Under the pieces are notes generated by a model that saw only the letters and a program-made list of their open reading frames with translations, did not search any database and was not told where the DNA came from. DNA of 54,660 nt from JAVKFY01 sp040223615 (lineage in GTDB: Bacteria; Pseudomonadota; Alphaproteobacteria; GCA-2731375), in assembly GCA_040223615.1 (NCBI GenBank), contig JAVKFY010000076.1, positions 1-54,660 of the forward strand, written 5' to 3'. This document shows positions 36,707-45,640 of this stretch, piece after piece; within the stretch, counting starts at the first letter, position 1; the number at the start of each line of letters is the position of its first letter. The position numbers and the translations under genes were made by a program.

Positions 36707-37152
36707 TGCCCATCTACGTCGACGGCGATGCCTGTCCGGTGAAGGACGAGGTCGTGCGGGTGGCGACCCGTCACGGCCTGGCCGTCCGCCTGGTCGCCAA
36801 CCAGTGGCTGCGCCACGGCCAGGAGCCGGGCGTGGAGATGGTGGTGGTGACCGACGGGTTCGACGCCGCCGACGACTGGATCGCCGAGCGCGCCGGCGCC
36901 GGCGACATCGTGGTCACCGCCGACATCCCGCTGGCCGCGCGCTGCCTGGAAAACGGCGCCCAGGTCCTGGGTCCGACCGGCCGCCCGTTCACCGATGCCG
37001 GCATCGGCATGGCCAAGGCGATGCGCGAGCTGTCCAGCCACCTGCGTGACACCGGCGAGATCAGCGGCGCTGGCCCGGCCTTCTCCAAAAGGGACCGCTC
37101 GGCGTTCCTGCAGGCGCTGGAAAACGCCGCACAGGCGGCGAAGCGCGGCTAG
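36706..37152 (+). CDS. YaiI/YqxD-family protein (DUF188)
   Basis: 148 residues from GTG 36706, which shares one base with the GST stop (TAGTG). The family signature is the start YVDGDACPVKDEV with acidic residues, then VTDGFDAADDWI, GDIVVTADIPLA and KRDRSAFLQALE. Structure-based work relates it to PIN-like nucleases, but the activity is not established. Coupled to the GST gene. Confidence 0.9.
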   Translation: MPIYVDGDACPVKDEVVRVATRHGLAVRLVANQWLRHGQEPGVEMVVVTDGFDAADDWIAERAGAGDIVVTADIPLAARCLENGAQVLGPTGRPFTDAGIGMAKAMRELSSHLRDTGEISGAGPAFSKRDRSAFLQALENAAQAAKRG

Positions 37153-37161
37153 GACGCCGCC

Positions 37162-38709
37162 TCACGGCCGCATGTGGAACTGGGACGGGCCGGTCTGGCG
37201 TAGCGGGGCGGCGAGGTTGGCGAATTCGCATAGGAGCGGGCGGGTGTCGCGCGGGTCGATGATCTCCTCGACCAGGAAGGCTTCCGCGGTGCGGAACGGC
37301 GAGCGCACCCGGTTCAGCCGGGTCTCGATGTCGGTGAGCAGCGCGTCGCGGTCGTCGGCCGCGTCCAGGTCGGCGCGGTACGCCGCCTCGATCCCCCCTT
37401 CCAGCGGCAGCGAGCCCCAGTCGCCCGACGGCCAGGCGTAGCGATAGTGCAGCCGGCGGTGATTGCTGTTCGCCGCGCCGGCCACGCCGAATGCCTTGCG
37501 GATCAGGATCGTGCACCACGGCACCGTCGCCTGGTACACGCCGGCCAGCGCCCGGCTGCCGTGCCGGATGGTGGCCTGCTTCTCGCTGGCGACGCCGATC
37601 AGGAAGCCGGGGCAGTCGACCAGGTGCACCACCGGCAGATGGAAGGTCTGCGCCAGGTCGACCATGCGGGTGACCTTGAGCGACGTGTCCGCGGTCCAGC
37701 CGCCGCCGAAGTGATACGGGTCGGAGGCGAGCACCGCCACCGGCCAGCCGTCGAGCCGCGCCAGCCCGGTGATGATCGAGCGGCCCCAGCGCTTGCCGAT
37801 CTCGAAGAACGAGCCCTTGTCGACCACCGCCTCGACGATCGGGCGCATCTTGTAGACCTTGCGCCGGTCCTTCGGCACCGCGCCGATCAGGAAGTCCTCC
37901 TTCCGGGCCGGATCGTCCTCGACCGGCCCGCGCGGCGGCAGGCCGTCGATCGACGACGGCAGGTAGCTGAGGAATTTCGCGGTGTATTCGAATGCCTCTT
38001 CCTCGCTTTCCACCACGTCGTCGACGGCGCCGTTCCTGGTGTGGATATCGGCGCCGCCGAGCTCTTCCTTGGTCACCGGCTCGCCCAGCCGCGCCACCAC
38101 CGGCGGGCCGGCAACGAACATCTGCGAGATGTCCTTGACCATCAGTGCGTAGTGGCTGGTCGCGACCCGCGCCGCGCCCAGCCCGGCGACCGAGCCCAGC
38201 GCCAGCGCCACCACCGGCACCGCGCCCATGTTCGCCACCACCCAGTCCCAGCCCGGATTGGCCGGCACGTAGGTGCGGCCATCGGTCTCCAGCGATTTCA
38301 CCGACCCGCCGCCGCCGGTGCCGTCGACCAGCCGCACAAGCGGCAGGCGCAGCTCGTTGGCCATCTGCTCGGCGATGATCTGTTTCTCCCAGATCGAGGC
38401 GTCGGCGGCGCCGCCGCGCACGGTGAAGTCGTCGCCGCCGACGACAACGTGGCGCCCGTCGATACGCCCGCGCCCGCAGACGAAGTTCGCCGCCTGCAGC
38501 AGCACCAGGTTGCCGTCGCCGTCATACTCAGCCTTGCCGGCGGTCGCGCCGACCTCGTGGAACGAGCCCGCATCCAGCAGCTTGTCGATGCGTTCGCGCA
38601 CCGTGAGCTTGCCGCCGTCGTGCTGGCGCTTGACCTTGTCCGGCCCGCCCATCTCGGCTGCCAGCTTCTCGCGCCTGCGCAACTCGTCGATTTCCGGCTG
38701 CCAGCTCAT
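37162..38709 (-). CDS. Acyl-CoA carboxylase carboxyltransferase subunit
   Basis: 515 residues, normal for the beta subunit of propionyl-, methylcrotonyl- or geranyl-CoA carboxylases. Two crotonase-like halves are visible: KRQHDGGKLTVRERID at the start, GGDDFTVRGG, DGTGGGGSV, GSVAGLGAARV, then the second half with VASDPYHFGGGWT and DCPGFLIGVASEKQ. It moves CO2 from biotin to an acyl-CoA. The biotin carboxylase partner is not in the window. A 9-base convergent gap separates it from the DUF188 gene. Confidence 0.85.
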   Translation of the reverse strand: MSWQPEIDELRRREKLAAEMGGPDKVKRQHDGGKLTVRERIDKLLDAGSFHEVGATAGKAEYDGDGNLVLLQAANFVCGRGRIDGRHVVVGGDDFTVRGGAADASIWEKQIIAEQMANELRLPLVRLVDGTGGGGSVKSLETDGRTYVPANPGWDWVVANMGAVPVVALALGSVAGLGAARVATSHYALMVKDISQMFVAGPPVVARLGEPVTKEELGGADIHTRNGAVDDVVESEEEAFEYTAKFLSYLPSSIDGLPPRGPVEDDPARKEDFLIGAVPKDRRKVYKMRPIVEAVVDKGSFFEIGKRWGRSIITGLARLDGWPVAVLASDPYHFGGGWTADTSLKVTRMVDLAQTFHLPVVHLVDCPGFLIGVASEKQATIRHGSRALAGVYQATVPWCTILIRKAFGVAGAANSNHRRLHYRYAWPSGDWGSLPLEGGIEAAYRADLDAADDRDALLTDIETRLNRVRSPFRTAEAFLVEEIIDPRDTRPLLCEFANLAAPLRQTGPSQFHMRP

Positions 38710-38792
38710 CGCATTCCTCCCATGCGCCCGGCATTCAGTATGGCGGGCGCGACAGCGCGGCGCTACGGTCGGGCCATCCCCAGGAGGTCACC

Positions 38793-40178
38793 ATGCACCA
38801 CGATATCCGCGGTCTTGAGATCACCGCCGCCAGCGCCGACGCGGTCGCCCATTACGACGCCACCGTCGAGGCCTATTGCGGCTTCCGGCGCGACACCGGC
38901 AACCACCTGAAGGCGACCTTCGGCGCCGACGCCGTCATGCCGATGGCCAGCGTCCTGCGTGGCTACTTCATGAAACTGTTCGCGGTGCCGGCGCTGGAGC
39001 GCAAGGCGCGCGAGTCGCTGCACGCCGCCGAGCACGCGGCGGTGGAGGCCGGCGCCAACGCGCGCGAGAGACTGCACATGGCGGCGCTGGCGGCATGGTG
39101 CGAGGGCGATTTCGAGACCGCGGTCGACCGCTTCGAGGCGATCCTGCTCGACTGGCCACGCGACATCCTGGCACTCAAGCTCGCGACATTCCTGCACTTC
39201 TACCTGGGCGACGCCGCCAACCTGCGCGACTGTCCCGGCCGGGCGCTGAGTGCCTGGGACGAATCCACGCCGGGCTTCGGCTACGTGCTCGGCATGCAGG
39301 CCTTCGGGCTGGAGGAGGCCGGCCACTACGCCGCCGCCGAGGTCGCCGGCCGTCGCGGCGTGGAACTGAACCCGGCCGATGCCTGGGCCGGCCACGCCGT
39401 CTGCCACGTGATGGAAATGCAGGGCCGGCACAAGGAGGGCATCGCCTGGGTCGACGGCCTGCAGGAGCACTGGAAGCCGCTGAACAATTTCGTCTACCAC
39501 GTCTGGTGGCACCGGGCGCTGTGCCACCAGGAACTCGGCCAGTACGATCAAGTGCTGCGGCTCTACGACGAAGAGGTCCGCAGCGACAAGTCCGAGGAGT
39601 ATCTCGACATCACCAACGCCGTGGCGCTGTTGTGGCGGCTGGAGGATCGCGGCATCGATGTCGGCGACCGCTGGGCGGAACTGGCGGAGGTGTCGGCCAG
39701 GCGCCTGGACGACCACCTGATGGTCTTCGCCGACGCGCATTTCATGATGGCGCTGGCCGCCGGCGGGAATGCGGAGAACGTCGAGCGCATGCTGAGCTCG
39801 ATGCGCCAGGCCTCGCTCAGCGACGCCACCGAAGCCCGTGTCGCCGCGCAAGTCGGCCTGCCGCTGGCCGAGGCCATCGTCGCCTACCGTGCCGGGAAAT
39901 TCGACGAGGTCGTCGATAAGCTACTGCCGCTGCGCTACGAGCTGCCCAAGGTCGGCGGCAGCCACGCCCAGCGCGACGTGTTCCAGCAGATGATCATCGA
40001 GGCGGCGTTGAAGGCCGGCCGCTTCGCGCAAGCCCGCGCACTGCTCTCAGAACGCACCGCTAGGCGCCCGAACAACGCCACCGCGTGGACCAACCTGGCC
40101 ACCGCCCTGAAAGGGCTGAAGGATGAGGCCGGCGCCGCCAACGCGATTGCCAAAGCCGAGGCGGCACGGGCCGCCTAG
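38793..40178 (+). CDS. Tetratricopeptide protein, TTC38-like
   Basis: 461 residues, all-helical with TPR-like pairs (WCEGDFETAVDRFEAILL, GHYAAAEVAGRRGVELNP, GRFAQARALLSERTARRP) and the conserved HAVCHVMEMQGRHKEG and NNFVYHVWWHRAL of the TTC38 family. The function is unknown in bacteria; it may bind a partner protein. GGAGG precedes the ATG. The next gene starts right at its stop. Confidence 0.8.
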   Translation: MHHDIRGLEITAASADAVAHYDATVEAYCGFRRDTGNHLKATFGADAVMPMASVLRGYFMKLFAVPALERKARESLHAAEHAAVEAGANARERLHMAALAAWCEGDFETAVDRFEAILLDWPRDILALKLATFLHFYLGDAANLRDCPGRALSAWDESTPGFGYVLGMQAFGLEEAGHYAAAEVAGRRGVELNPADAWAGHAVCHVMEMQGRHKEGIAWVDGLQEHWKPLNNFVYHVWWHRALCHQELGQYDQVLRLYDEEVRSDKSEEYLDITNAVALLWRLEDRGIDVGDRWAELAEVSARRLDDHLMVFADAHFMMALAAGGNAENVERMLSSMRQASLSDATEARVAAQVGLPLAEAIVAYRAGKFDEVVDKLLPLRYELPKVGGSHAQRDVFQQMIIEAALKAGRFAQARALLSERTARRPNNATAWTNLATALKGLKDEAGAANAIAKAEAARAA

Positions 40179-40604
40179 ATGCTGGACGAGGCCGAGCGGC
40201 GGTTTCTGGAACGCCAACGGGTCGGCCACCTCGCCACCGCCGATGCCGAGGCGCGCCCTCACGTCGTGCCGGTGTGCTACGCGCTGGCCGGCGCCAACCT
40301 CTACATCGCCATCGACGGCAAGCCGAAATCCGGCGGCAAGCTGAAGCGCCTGCAGAACATCGAGCAGAATCCCAACGTATCGCTGGTCGTCGACCGCTAC
40401 GACGACGATTGGACCCGGCTCGGCTGGGTGTTGCTGCATGGCCACGCCGAATTGCTGCACGATGGCGGCGAGCGCGACGCGGCGCTGGTTCTGCTGCAAG
40501 ATCGCTACCCGCCCTACCGCGACATGGCCTTCGACGGCCGGCCGGTGATCGCGTTGCGCATCGCGCGCGTCGCGTGCTGGGGCAATCTGGAGGAGAACCC
40601 ATGA
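40179..40604 (+). CDS. PPOX-class (split beta-barrel) F420/FMN-binding oxidoreductase-like protein
   Basis: 141 residues. It begins VGHLATADAEARPHVVPVCYAL and has AIDGKPKSGGKLKRLQNI, the pattern of the Rv1155-like, F420-linked branch of the pyridoxamine-oxidase fold (TIGR03668). The cofactor may be F420 or FMN; the sequence does not settle it. It abuts TTC38 and overlaps the next gene (ATGA), so these are probably one operon. Confidence 0.75.
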   Translation: MLDEAERRFLERQRVGHLATADAEARPHVVPVCYALAGANLYIAIDGKPKSGGKLKRLQNIEQNPNVSLVVDRYDDDWTRLGWVLLHGHAELLHDGGERDAALVLLQDRYPPYRDMAFDGRPVIALRIARVACWGNLEENP

Positions 40605-40927
40605 CCGCCAATTGCCTGTTGATCGTCACCGCCGAAGTCGATGCCGAGGTCGAGGCCGCCTGGAACCGCTGGTACGACGAGGTACACCTTCCCGATGCGC
40701 TGGCCTGCCCCGGCGTGCTCAGCGGCCGGCGCTACGTCACCGCCCGGCCACAGGCGCTGAGCGAGCGCGGCGAACGTAGCCAGCGCGAGGCCCGCCTCTA
40801 CACCACGGTCTACGAGTTGGCCGGGCCGGAGGCGGTGGAAACACCGGAATTCGCCGCCATGCGCGGATGGGCCGAGTTCACGCCAAACGTGCGCTCCGAA
40901 ACCCGCGTCGTCGCTGCCGTTGCCTGA
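40601..40927 (+). CDS. Small EthD-like / dimeric alpha-beta barrel protein
   Basis: 108 residues from ATG 40601. The start LLIVTAEVDAEVEAAWNRWYDEVHLPDAL matches ferredoxin-like dimeric barrels such as EthD and DUF4286, which often act as small-molecule monooxygenase or lyase helpers. No catalytic signature is clear. It ends the operon; 67 bases without a gene follow. Confidence 0.6.
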   Translation: MTANCLLIVTAEVDAEVEAAWNRWYDEVHLPDALACPGVLSGRRYVTARPQALSERGERSQREARLYTTVYELAGPEAVETPEFAAMRGWAEFTPNVRSETRVVAAVA

Positions 40928-40994
40928 TTAAGTGTTTCGCAATGCCGGCCGACCAACTGGAGACATGGGTCCAGGCTCGCGAGACGTTGTCCGC

Positions 40995-41936
40995 CTAAAC
41001 CGCCTTCTCGCCGTAGTAGAGCGACTGCGTGTGTCGTGCCTCGGCGAAGAACAGCCAGCGCTCGACCAGCAGGCCCGCCGCCATCGCCGCCGCCGCCGCC
41101 AGCAGCGCCAACGCCGGCACCGCGTAGACCGCCACGATCGCCAGCGCCAGCGGCACCGCGAAGCCGACCAGGTGGGCCAGGCGGCGTAGCTTCAGGCTGT
41201 GCTTGCGCGCGACCTGGAAGCCCATTTCCTTCTGCAGGTAGTTCGGCTCGGTGTGCGGCGGCTCGATCAGGCTGACCTGGCCGAACCGGCCAAGCCCGGT
41301 GGCGCTCTCGATGGTCGCGCGCGGCTGCTGCTTGTCGATGTAGGACCAGTAGGCCGCCTTGGAAGCCCACGAGGCGAAGCCGGCGATCAACGCGATGCCG
41401 AGCGGCCAGGTCAGGCCGGCGCCGCCGAACAGCGCCGCCAGCAGGCTCGCCAGCAGCGCGCCCGAGGCCAGCGACAGCAGCTGGTAGATCGGCACCGTCC
41501 AGCCGTTGTTCCAGCGCGGGATCGCCTTCAGCGTCGCGTAGATCTTGCCGGTGCACCACACCGTCACGAACCCACCGACCGCGCTCAGCACGCCCATCAG
41601 CCCCCAGAATCCGTCGGTTCGGTCCAGGAACACCCAGCCGATGAAGAACAGCCCGGCCGGCACGTACGTCGCCAGCGCCGCCACGCCCTCGCGGCTGAGC
41701 CACGAGGAGCGCCACTGCGACATCGCCCGCCAGGCCCGCTCCGGATGGCCGAGATGGTAGGTCGAGGCGAGCAGCCCGAAGGTAATCAGGCCCAGCGCCA
41801 GCACCAGGCCCGACAGCCCGAACCAGCGGTCCGTCGGCAACAGCTTGAGCGGCGCGCCGATGCCGAGCAGCACCAGCAGCCCATAACCGGCGCCCGACGC
41901 GGTGGTGAAGAAGATGACGGAATAGGCCGGATGCAT
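40995..41936 (-). CDS. Membrane anchor subunit of molybdoenzyme (SoeC/DmsC-like)
   Basis: 313 residues with about eight hydrophobic segments (SVIFFTTASGAGYGLLVLLG, LVLALGLITFGLLAS and others). The early HLGHPERAWRAMSQWRSSWLSREG pattern is typical of the DmsC/NrfD anchor that passes electrons to or from quinone. It is the last of three genes with the [4Fe-4S] and molybdenum subunits, 7 bases after the middle one. Confidence 0.85.
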   Translation of the reverse strand: MHPAYSVIFFTTASGAGYGLLVLLGIGAPLKLLPTDRWFGLSGLVLALGLITFGLLASTYHLGHPERAWRAMSQWRSSWLSREGVAALATYVPAGLFFIGWVFLDRTDGFWGLMGVLSAVGGFVTVWCTGKIYATLKAIPRWNNGWTVPIYQLLSLASGALLASLLAALFGGAGLTWPLGIALIAGFASWASKAAYWSYIDKQQPRATIESATGLGRFGQVSLIEPPHTEPNYLQKEMGFQVARKHSLKLRRLAHLVGFAVPLALAIVAVYAVPALALLAAAAAMAAGLLVERWLFFAEARHTQSLYYGEKAV

Positions 41937-41943
41937 CGTCGGT

Positions 41944-42669
41944 TCAGCGCGACAGCAGCTTGTCGACCCAGCCGAGGAAGCCGCCTTCCGCGGTCGGCAG
42001 CTCGGCGGTCGCGGACTCGGTGCGCCTGGGCCGTGGCGGCAGGTACTTGTTGGTCGGCTGGCAGCCGAGCTCCGGCATCAGGTCCATACCCTCGCGCTCG
42101 GCGGTGAGCCTGGATACGTTGGAGTCGGGGTCGTTGAAGTCGCCGAAGTGGCGCGCCGAGGCCGGGCAGGTCGACACGCACGCCGGCACCCGGTCGACCT
42201 CGTCCAGGTTGTCGTTGTAGATTCGGTCGATGCACAGCGTGCACTTCTTCATCACCCCAGTCATGCCGTCATACTCGCGCGCGCCATACGGGCAGGCCCA
42301 CGAGCACAGCTTGCAGCCGATGCACAGGTCCTCGCGCACCAGGACGATGCCGTCCTCCTCGCGCTTGTACGACGCGCCGGTCGGGCAGACCGTGACGCAC
42401 GGCGCGTCCTGGCAGTGCAGGCACGACTTCGGGAAGTGCACCGTGCGGCCATCGCCGGATTCGGGCGTCGCCTCGAAGCCGTGGATACGGTTCAGCCACA
42501 CGCCTTCCGGCGCGGCGCCATAGGGGTCGGGGTCGGACAGCGGCGCCGGGTAGCCGCCGGTGTTCCATTCCTTGCAGTTCACCGCGCAGGCATGACAGCC
42601 GACGCAGGTGTCGAGGTCGATCACCAGGCCCAGGCGCTTGGCCGGCGGCGTCTTCGGCAGCGAGGTCAT
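41944..42669 (-). CDS. Four-cluster [4Fe-4S] electron-transfer subunit (SoeB/DmsB-like)
   Basis: 241 residues from ATG 42669, overlapping the large subunit's stop (ATGA). Four ferredoxin cysteine sets are visible: CVGCHACAVNC, CLHCQDAPCVTVCPTG, CIGCKLCSWACPYG, and CTLCIDR...PACVSTCP. It carries electrons between the molybdenum subunit and the membrane anchor. There is no Tat signal, so the enzyme faces the cytoplasm, as in SoeABC. Confidence 0.9.
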   Translation of the reverse strand: MTSLPKTPPAKRLGLVIDLDTCVGCHACAVNCKEWNTGGYPAPLSDPDPYGAAPEGVWLNRIHGFEATPESGDGRTVHFPKSCLHCQDAPCVTVCPTGASYKREEDGIVLVREDLCIGCKLCSWACPYGAREYDGMTGVMKKCTLCIDRIYNDNLDEVDRVPACVSTCPASARHFGDFNDPDSNVSRLTAEREGMDLMPELGCQPTNKYLPPRPRRTESATAELPTAEGGFLGWVDKLLSR

Positions 42670-45497
42670 GTGACCGCCCCGGTCTTCGGCTTGCCGTACT
42701 GCAACGTATCCGGCGCCGGCGCCATGCCGGGCGGCCGCTGCAGGGTGGCGAATTGCGGCGCGCTCGTTCCCTGCTCGGTGACGCCCGCCTTGCGCACCCG
42801 CACCCGCAGGTCGTACCACGCCGCCTGACCGGTCACCGGGTCGGCATTGGCATAGCTGGTGCCGGACTGCAAATCGTCGATCAGGTGGTTCAGCAGGAAG
42901 CCCTTGGTCGACTCCGGCGCGCCCTCGCCCAGGTTCCAGGCCCCGGCCCGCTTGCCGATGGCGTTCCAGGTCCACACCGTGTGGTCGTTCACCCCGTCCA
43001 TCAGCCGCGCCTGCGCCTTGACCTGGCCCTTGCGGCTCTCGACCCAGACCCAGTCGTCGTCGGCGATGTCCAGCTTCGCCGCCAGCTTGCGTGACATGTA
43101 GAGCCGGTTGGCGGCGTGGATCTGGCGCAGCCAGGCATTCTGCGAACCCCAGGCGTGGTACATCGCCATCGGCCGCTGCGTCACCGCGTGCAGGGGGAAG
43201 TCGTCCCCCGCGCCGGCATCCTCGAACGGCGCGTACCAGATCGGCAGCGGATCGAAGTAGTCCTTCACCCGCTGGCGCAGATGCTCCGGCGGCTGGATCT
43301 CGCCGTGGCCCTCTGCCGCCCGGCGGAAGCGCTGCATCGGCTCCGAATAGAGCTGCAAGGTGATGCGCTCTGCATGGTCGATGAAACCCAGCGCCGCCGA
43401 CCAGTCGAGATAGGCCTGGTTGGCGTAGCGGTAGTAGCGCTGGTTCGGCGCCAGCTCCAGCCGCCAGTGGCAGTCGTTCTCGGTGTAGGCCTCAAGCTGC
43501 TTCGGGTTCGGCGCGCCGACGCCCTGCTTGGACCCGTCGTGGCCGCGCCAGCCGGCCAGCGAGCCGACGCCGGGCTTGCGCTCATGCCCGACCAGATAGT
43601 CGGCATAGCCGTTCGGGTAGCGCGCCTGCCCCTCGTCGTCGACCAGCCCGGGCAGGCCGAGCCGGGCGCCGATCTCGATCAGCACGTCCTGGAACGGCCG
43701 CACGTCGCGGTCCGGCGTGGCGATCGGCTGGCGGATCGCGTCGGCGACCCCGTCGGCGTCGGAGATCGGCCGGTCCAGCAGCGAGATGCAGTCCCAGCGC
43801 TCCAGGTAGGTGGTGTCGGGCAGGATCAGGTCGGCGTACGCCACCATCTCGGAGAAGTACGCGTCGGAATAGATGATGTGCGGGATCTTGTAGCCGCCGT
43901 CGTCGTCCTTGGCGGTCAGCATGTCGATGGTCTCGGCGCTGTTCATCGCCGAGTTCCAGGCCATGTTGGCCATGTACATGAACAACGTATCGATCCGGTA
44001 CGGGTCGCCGCGCACGGCGTTGCCGATCACCGTGTGCATCATGCCGTGCGCCGAGACCGGCGCTTCCCAGGAAAACGCGTGGTCGATGCGCTGCGGCGCG
44101 CCGTCGTCGGCCAGGATCAGATCCTCCGGCCCGGCGGTGAAGCCCAGCGGCGGCCCCGGCATCGGCTGGCCCGGCGCGATCTGGTCCGGCCGCCCGGCCG
44201 GCTTCGGCCCCGGCGGCGCCGGCCGCGGGAACGGCGGCTTGTAGCGGTACGAGCCCGGCCGGTCGACCGCGCCCAGCAGCATCTGCAACAGGTGCAGCGC
44301 GCGACAGGTGTGGAAGCCGTTGACGTGCGCCGAGATGCCGCGCATGGCGTGGATCGACACCGGCCGGCCGACCATGCGCTCGTGCTTGCGGCCGTGCGTG
44401 TCGGTCCAGGGCTGCTCGATCGCCAGGTCGCTGTCGAAGGCGGCCGCCGCCAGTTCCGCCGCGATCCGCCGGATCGTCGCCGCCGACACGCCGGCGCGCT
44501 CGGCCACCGCGTCGGGCGCGTAGCGCGCGTCGGCATAGCGCTCGGCCATGATTTCGAAGCTTGGCCGCGCCGTGCGCCCGTCCGGCAAGGTGAAGCGCCC
44601 TTTCGGCGCCGGTTGAACCTCCGACCCGGCGGCCGGTCGCGCACTGTTCGTCGCGCGATCCCAGCACAGCGGCTTGCCGTCGCCGTCGCGCGCGAACAGG
44701 CCGTCCTCGTCCAGCACCAGCCAGCCGGCGTTGCTGTAGTCCAGCATCCATTCCAGGTCGACCCGGCCGGCGCGCAGCAGCTCGTGGCACAGCGAGAGGA
44801 TCAGCAGTCCGTCGCCGCCCGGCGTCACGCCCAGCCACTCGTCCGCGATCGCGCCATAGCCGGTGCGCACCGGGTTCACCGCCACGATCTTGGCGCCGCG
44901 CGCCTTCAGCTTGGCCAGGCCGGCCTTGATCGGGTTGCTGTCGTGGTCCTCCGCGACCCCGAACATCATGAAATACTCGGCATGCTCCCAGTCCGGCTCG
45001 CCGAACTCCCAGAACGAGCCGCCGATGGTGTAGATCCCGCCGGCCGCCATGTTCACCGAACAGAACCCGCCGTGCGCGGCATAGTTCGGGGTGCCGAACT
45101 GGCTCGCCCACCAGCCGGTCAGCGCCTGGCTCTGGTCGCGCCCGGTGAAGAAGGCGAGCTGCTTCGGGTCGCGCTCGCGGATCGCGCCGAGCCAGCCGGT
45201 GGCGAGCGCCAGCGCCTCGTCCCATTCGATCGCCTCAAACCTGCCCGAACCGCGCTCGCCGACCCGCTTCAGCGGCTTCGACAGCCGCGCCGGCGAGTAG
45301 TGCTGCATGATCCCGGCCGAGCCCTTGGCGCACAGCACGCCCTTGTTCACCGGGTGCGCCCTGTTGCCCTCGATGTAACGCACCTGACCGTCCTTCAGGT
45401 GCACCCGGATGCCGCAGCGGCAGGCGCACATGTAGCAGGTCGTGGTCTTGACGGTGTCGGAGACCGGCGGCGACAGGTCGATGGGAACGCGGGACAA
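42666..45497 (-). CDS. soeA: Molybdopterin oxidoreductase catalytic subunit (SoeA-like)
   Basis: About 943 residues. The [4Fe-4S] motif is TTCYMCACRCGIRV with a fourth Cys in GVLCAKGSAG, typical of cytoplasmic sulfite dehydrogenase SoeA. The molybdenum-dinucleotide folds follow (DWEHAEYFMMFGVAEDHDSNP, LILPDTTYLERWD). No twin-arginine signal is present. I choose TTG 45497 after CAAGAG; the frame is open to another TTG at 45563. The SoeABC label rests on the motif and the A-B-C order; a DMSO- or thiosulfate-type reductase is the alternative. Confidence 0.75.
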   Translation of the reverse strand: MSRVPIDLSPPVSDTVKTTTCYMCACRCGIRVHLKDGQVRYIEGNRAHPVNKGVLCAKGSAGIMQHYSPARLSKPLKRVGERGSGRFEAIEWDEALALATGWLGAIRERDPKQLAFFTGRDQSQALTGWWASQFGTPNYAAHGGFCSVNMAAGGIYTIGGSFWEFGEPDWEHAEYFMMFGVAEDHDSNPIKAGLAKLKARGAKIVAVNPVRTGYGAIADEWLGVTPGGDGLLILSLCHELLRAGRVDLEWMLDYSNAGWLVLDEDGLFARDGDGKPLCWDRATNSARPAAGSEVQPAPKGRFTLPDGRTARPSFEIMAERYADARYAPDAVAERAGVSAATIRRIAAELAAAAFDSDLAIEQPWTDTHGRKHERMVGRPVSIHAMRGISAHVNGFHTCRALHLLQMLLGAVDRPGSYRYKPPFPRPAPPGPKPAGRPDQIAPGQPMPGPPLGFTAGPEDLILADDGAPQRIDHAFSWEAPVSAHGMMHTVIGNAVRGDPYRIDTLFMYMANMAWNSAMNSAETIDMLTAKDDDGGYKIPHIIYSDAYFSEMVAYADLILPDTTYLERWDCISLLDRPISDADGVADAIRQPIATPDRDVRPFQDVLIEIGARLGLPGLVDDEGQARYPNGYADYLVGHERKPGVGSLAGWRGHDGSKQGVGAPNPKQLEAYTENDCHWRLELAPNQRYYRYANQAYLDWSAALGFIDHAERITLQLYSEPMQRFRRAAEGHGEIQPPEHLRQRVKDYFDPLPIWYAPFEDAGAGDDFPLHAVTQRPMAMYHAWGSQNAWLRQIHAANRLYMSRKLAAKLDIADDDWVWVESRKGQVKAQARLMDGVNDHTVWTWNAIGKRAGAWNLGEGAPESTKGFLLNHLIDDLQSGTSYANADPVTGQAAWYDLRVRVRKAGVTEQGTSAPQFATLQRPPGMAPAPDTLQYGKPKTGAVT

Positions 45498-45640
45498 ACT
45501 GGAAACTCTTGATGGCGGGCGTTGGCCGATCTTAGGCGCGGCGTTGCCGCGGGGGCAACGCAATGCGGCGCATGGCCGCGATGCGCGAAATTGACTCGGT
45601 CCGGTGCCGGCGCAACGCTGCCTTTGGGAAGGAGCCGATC

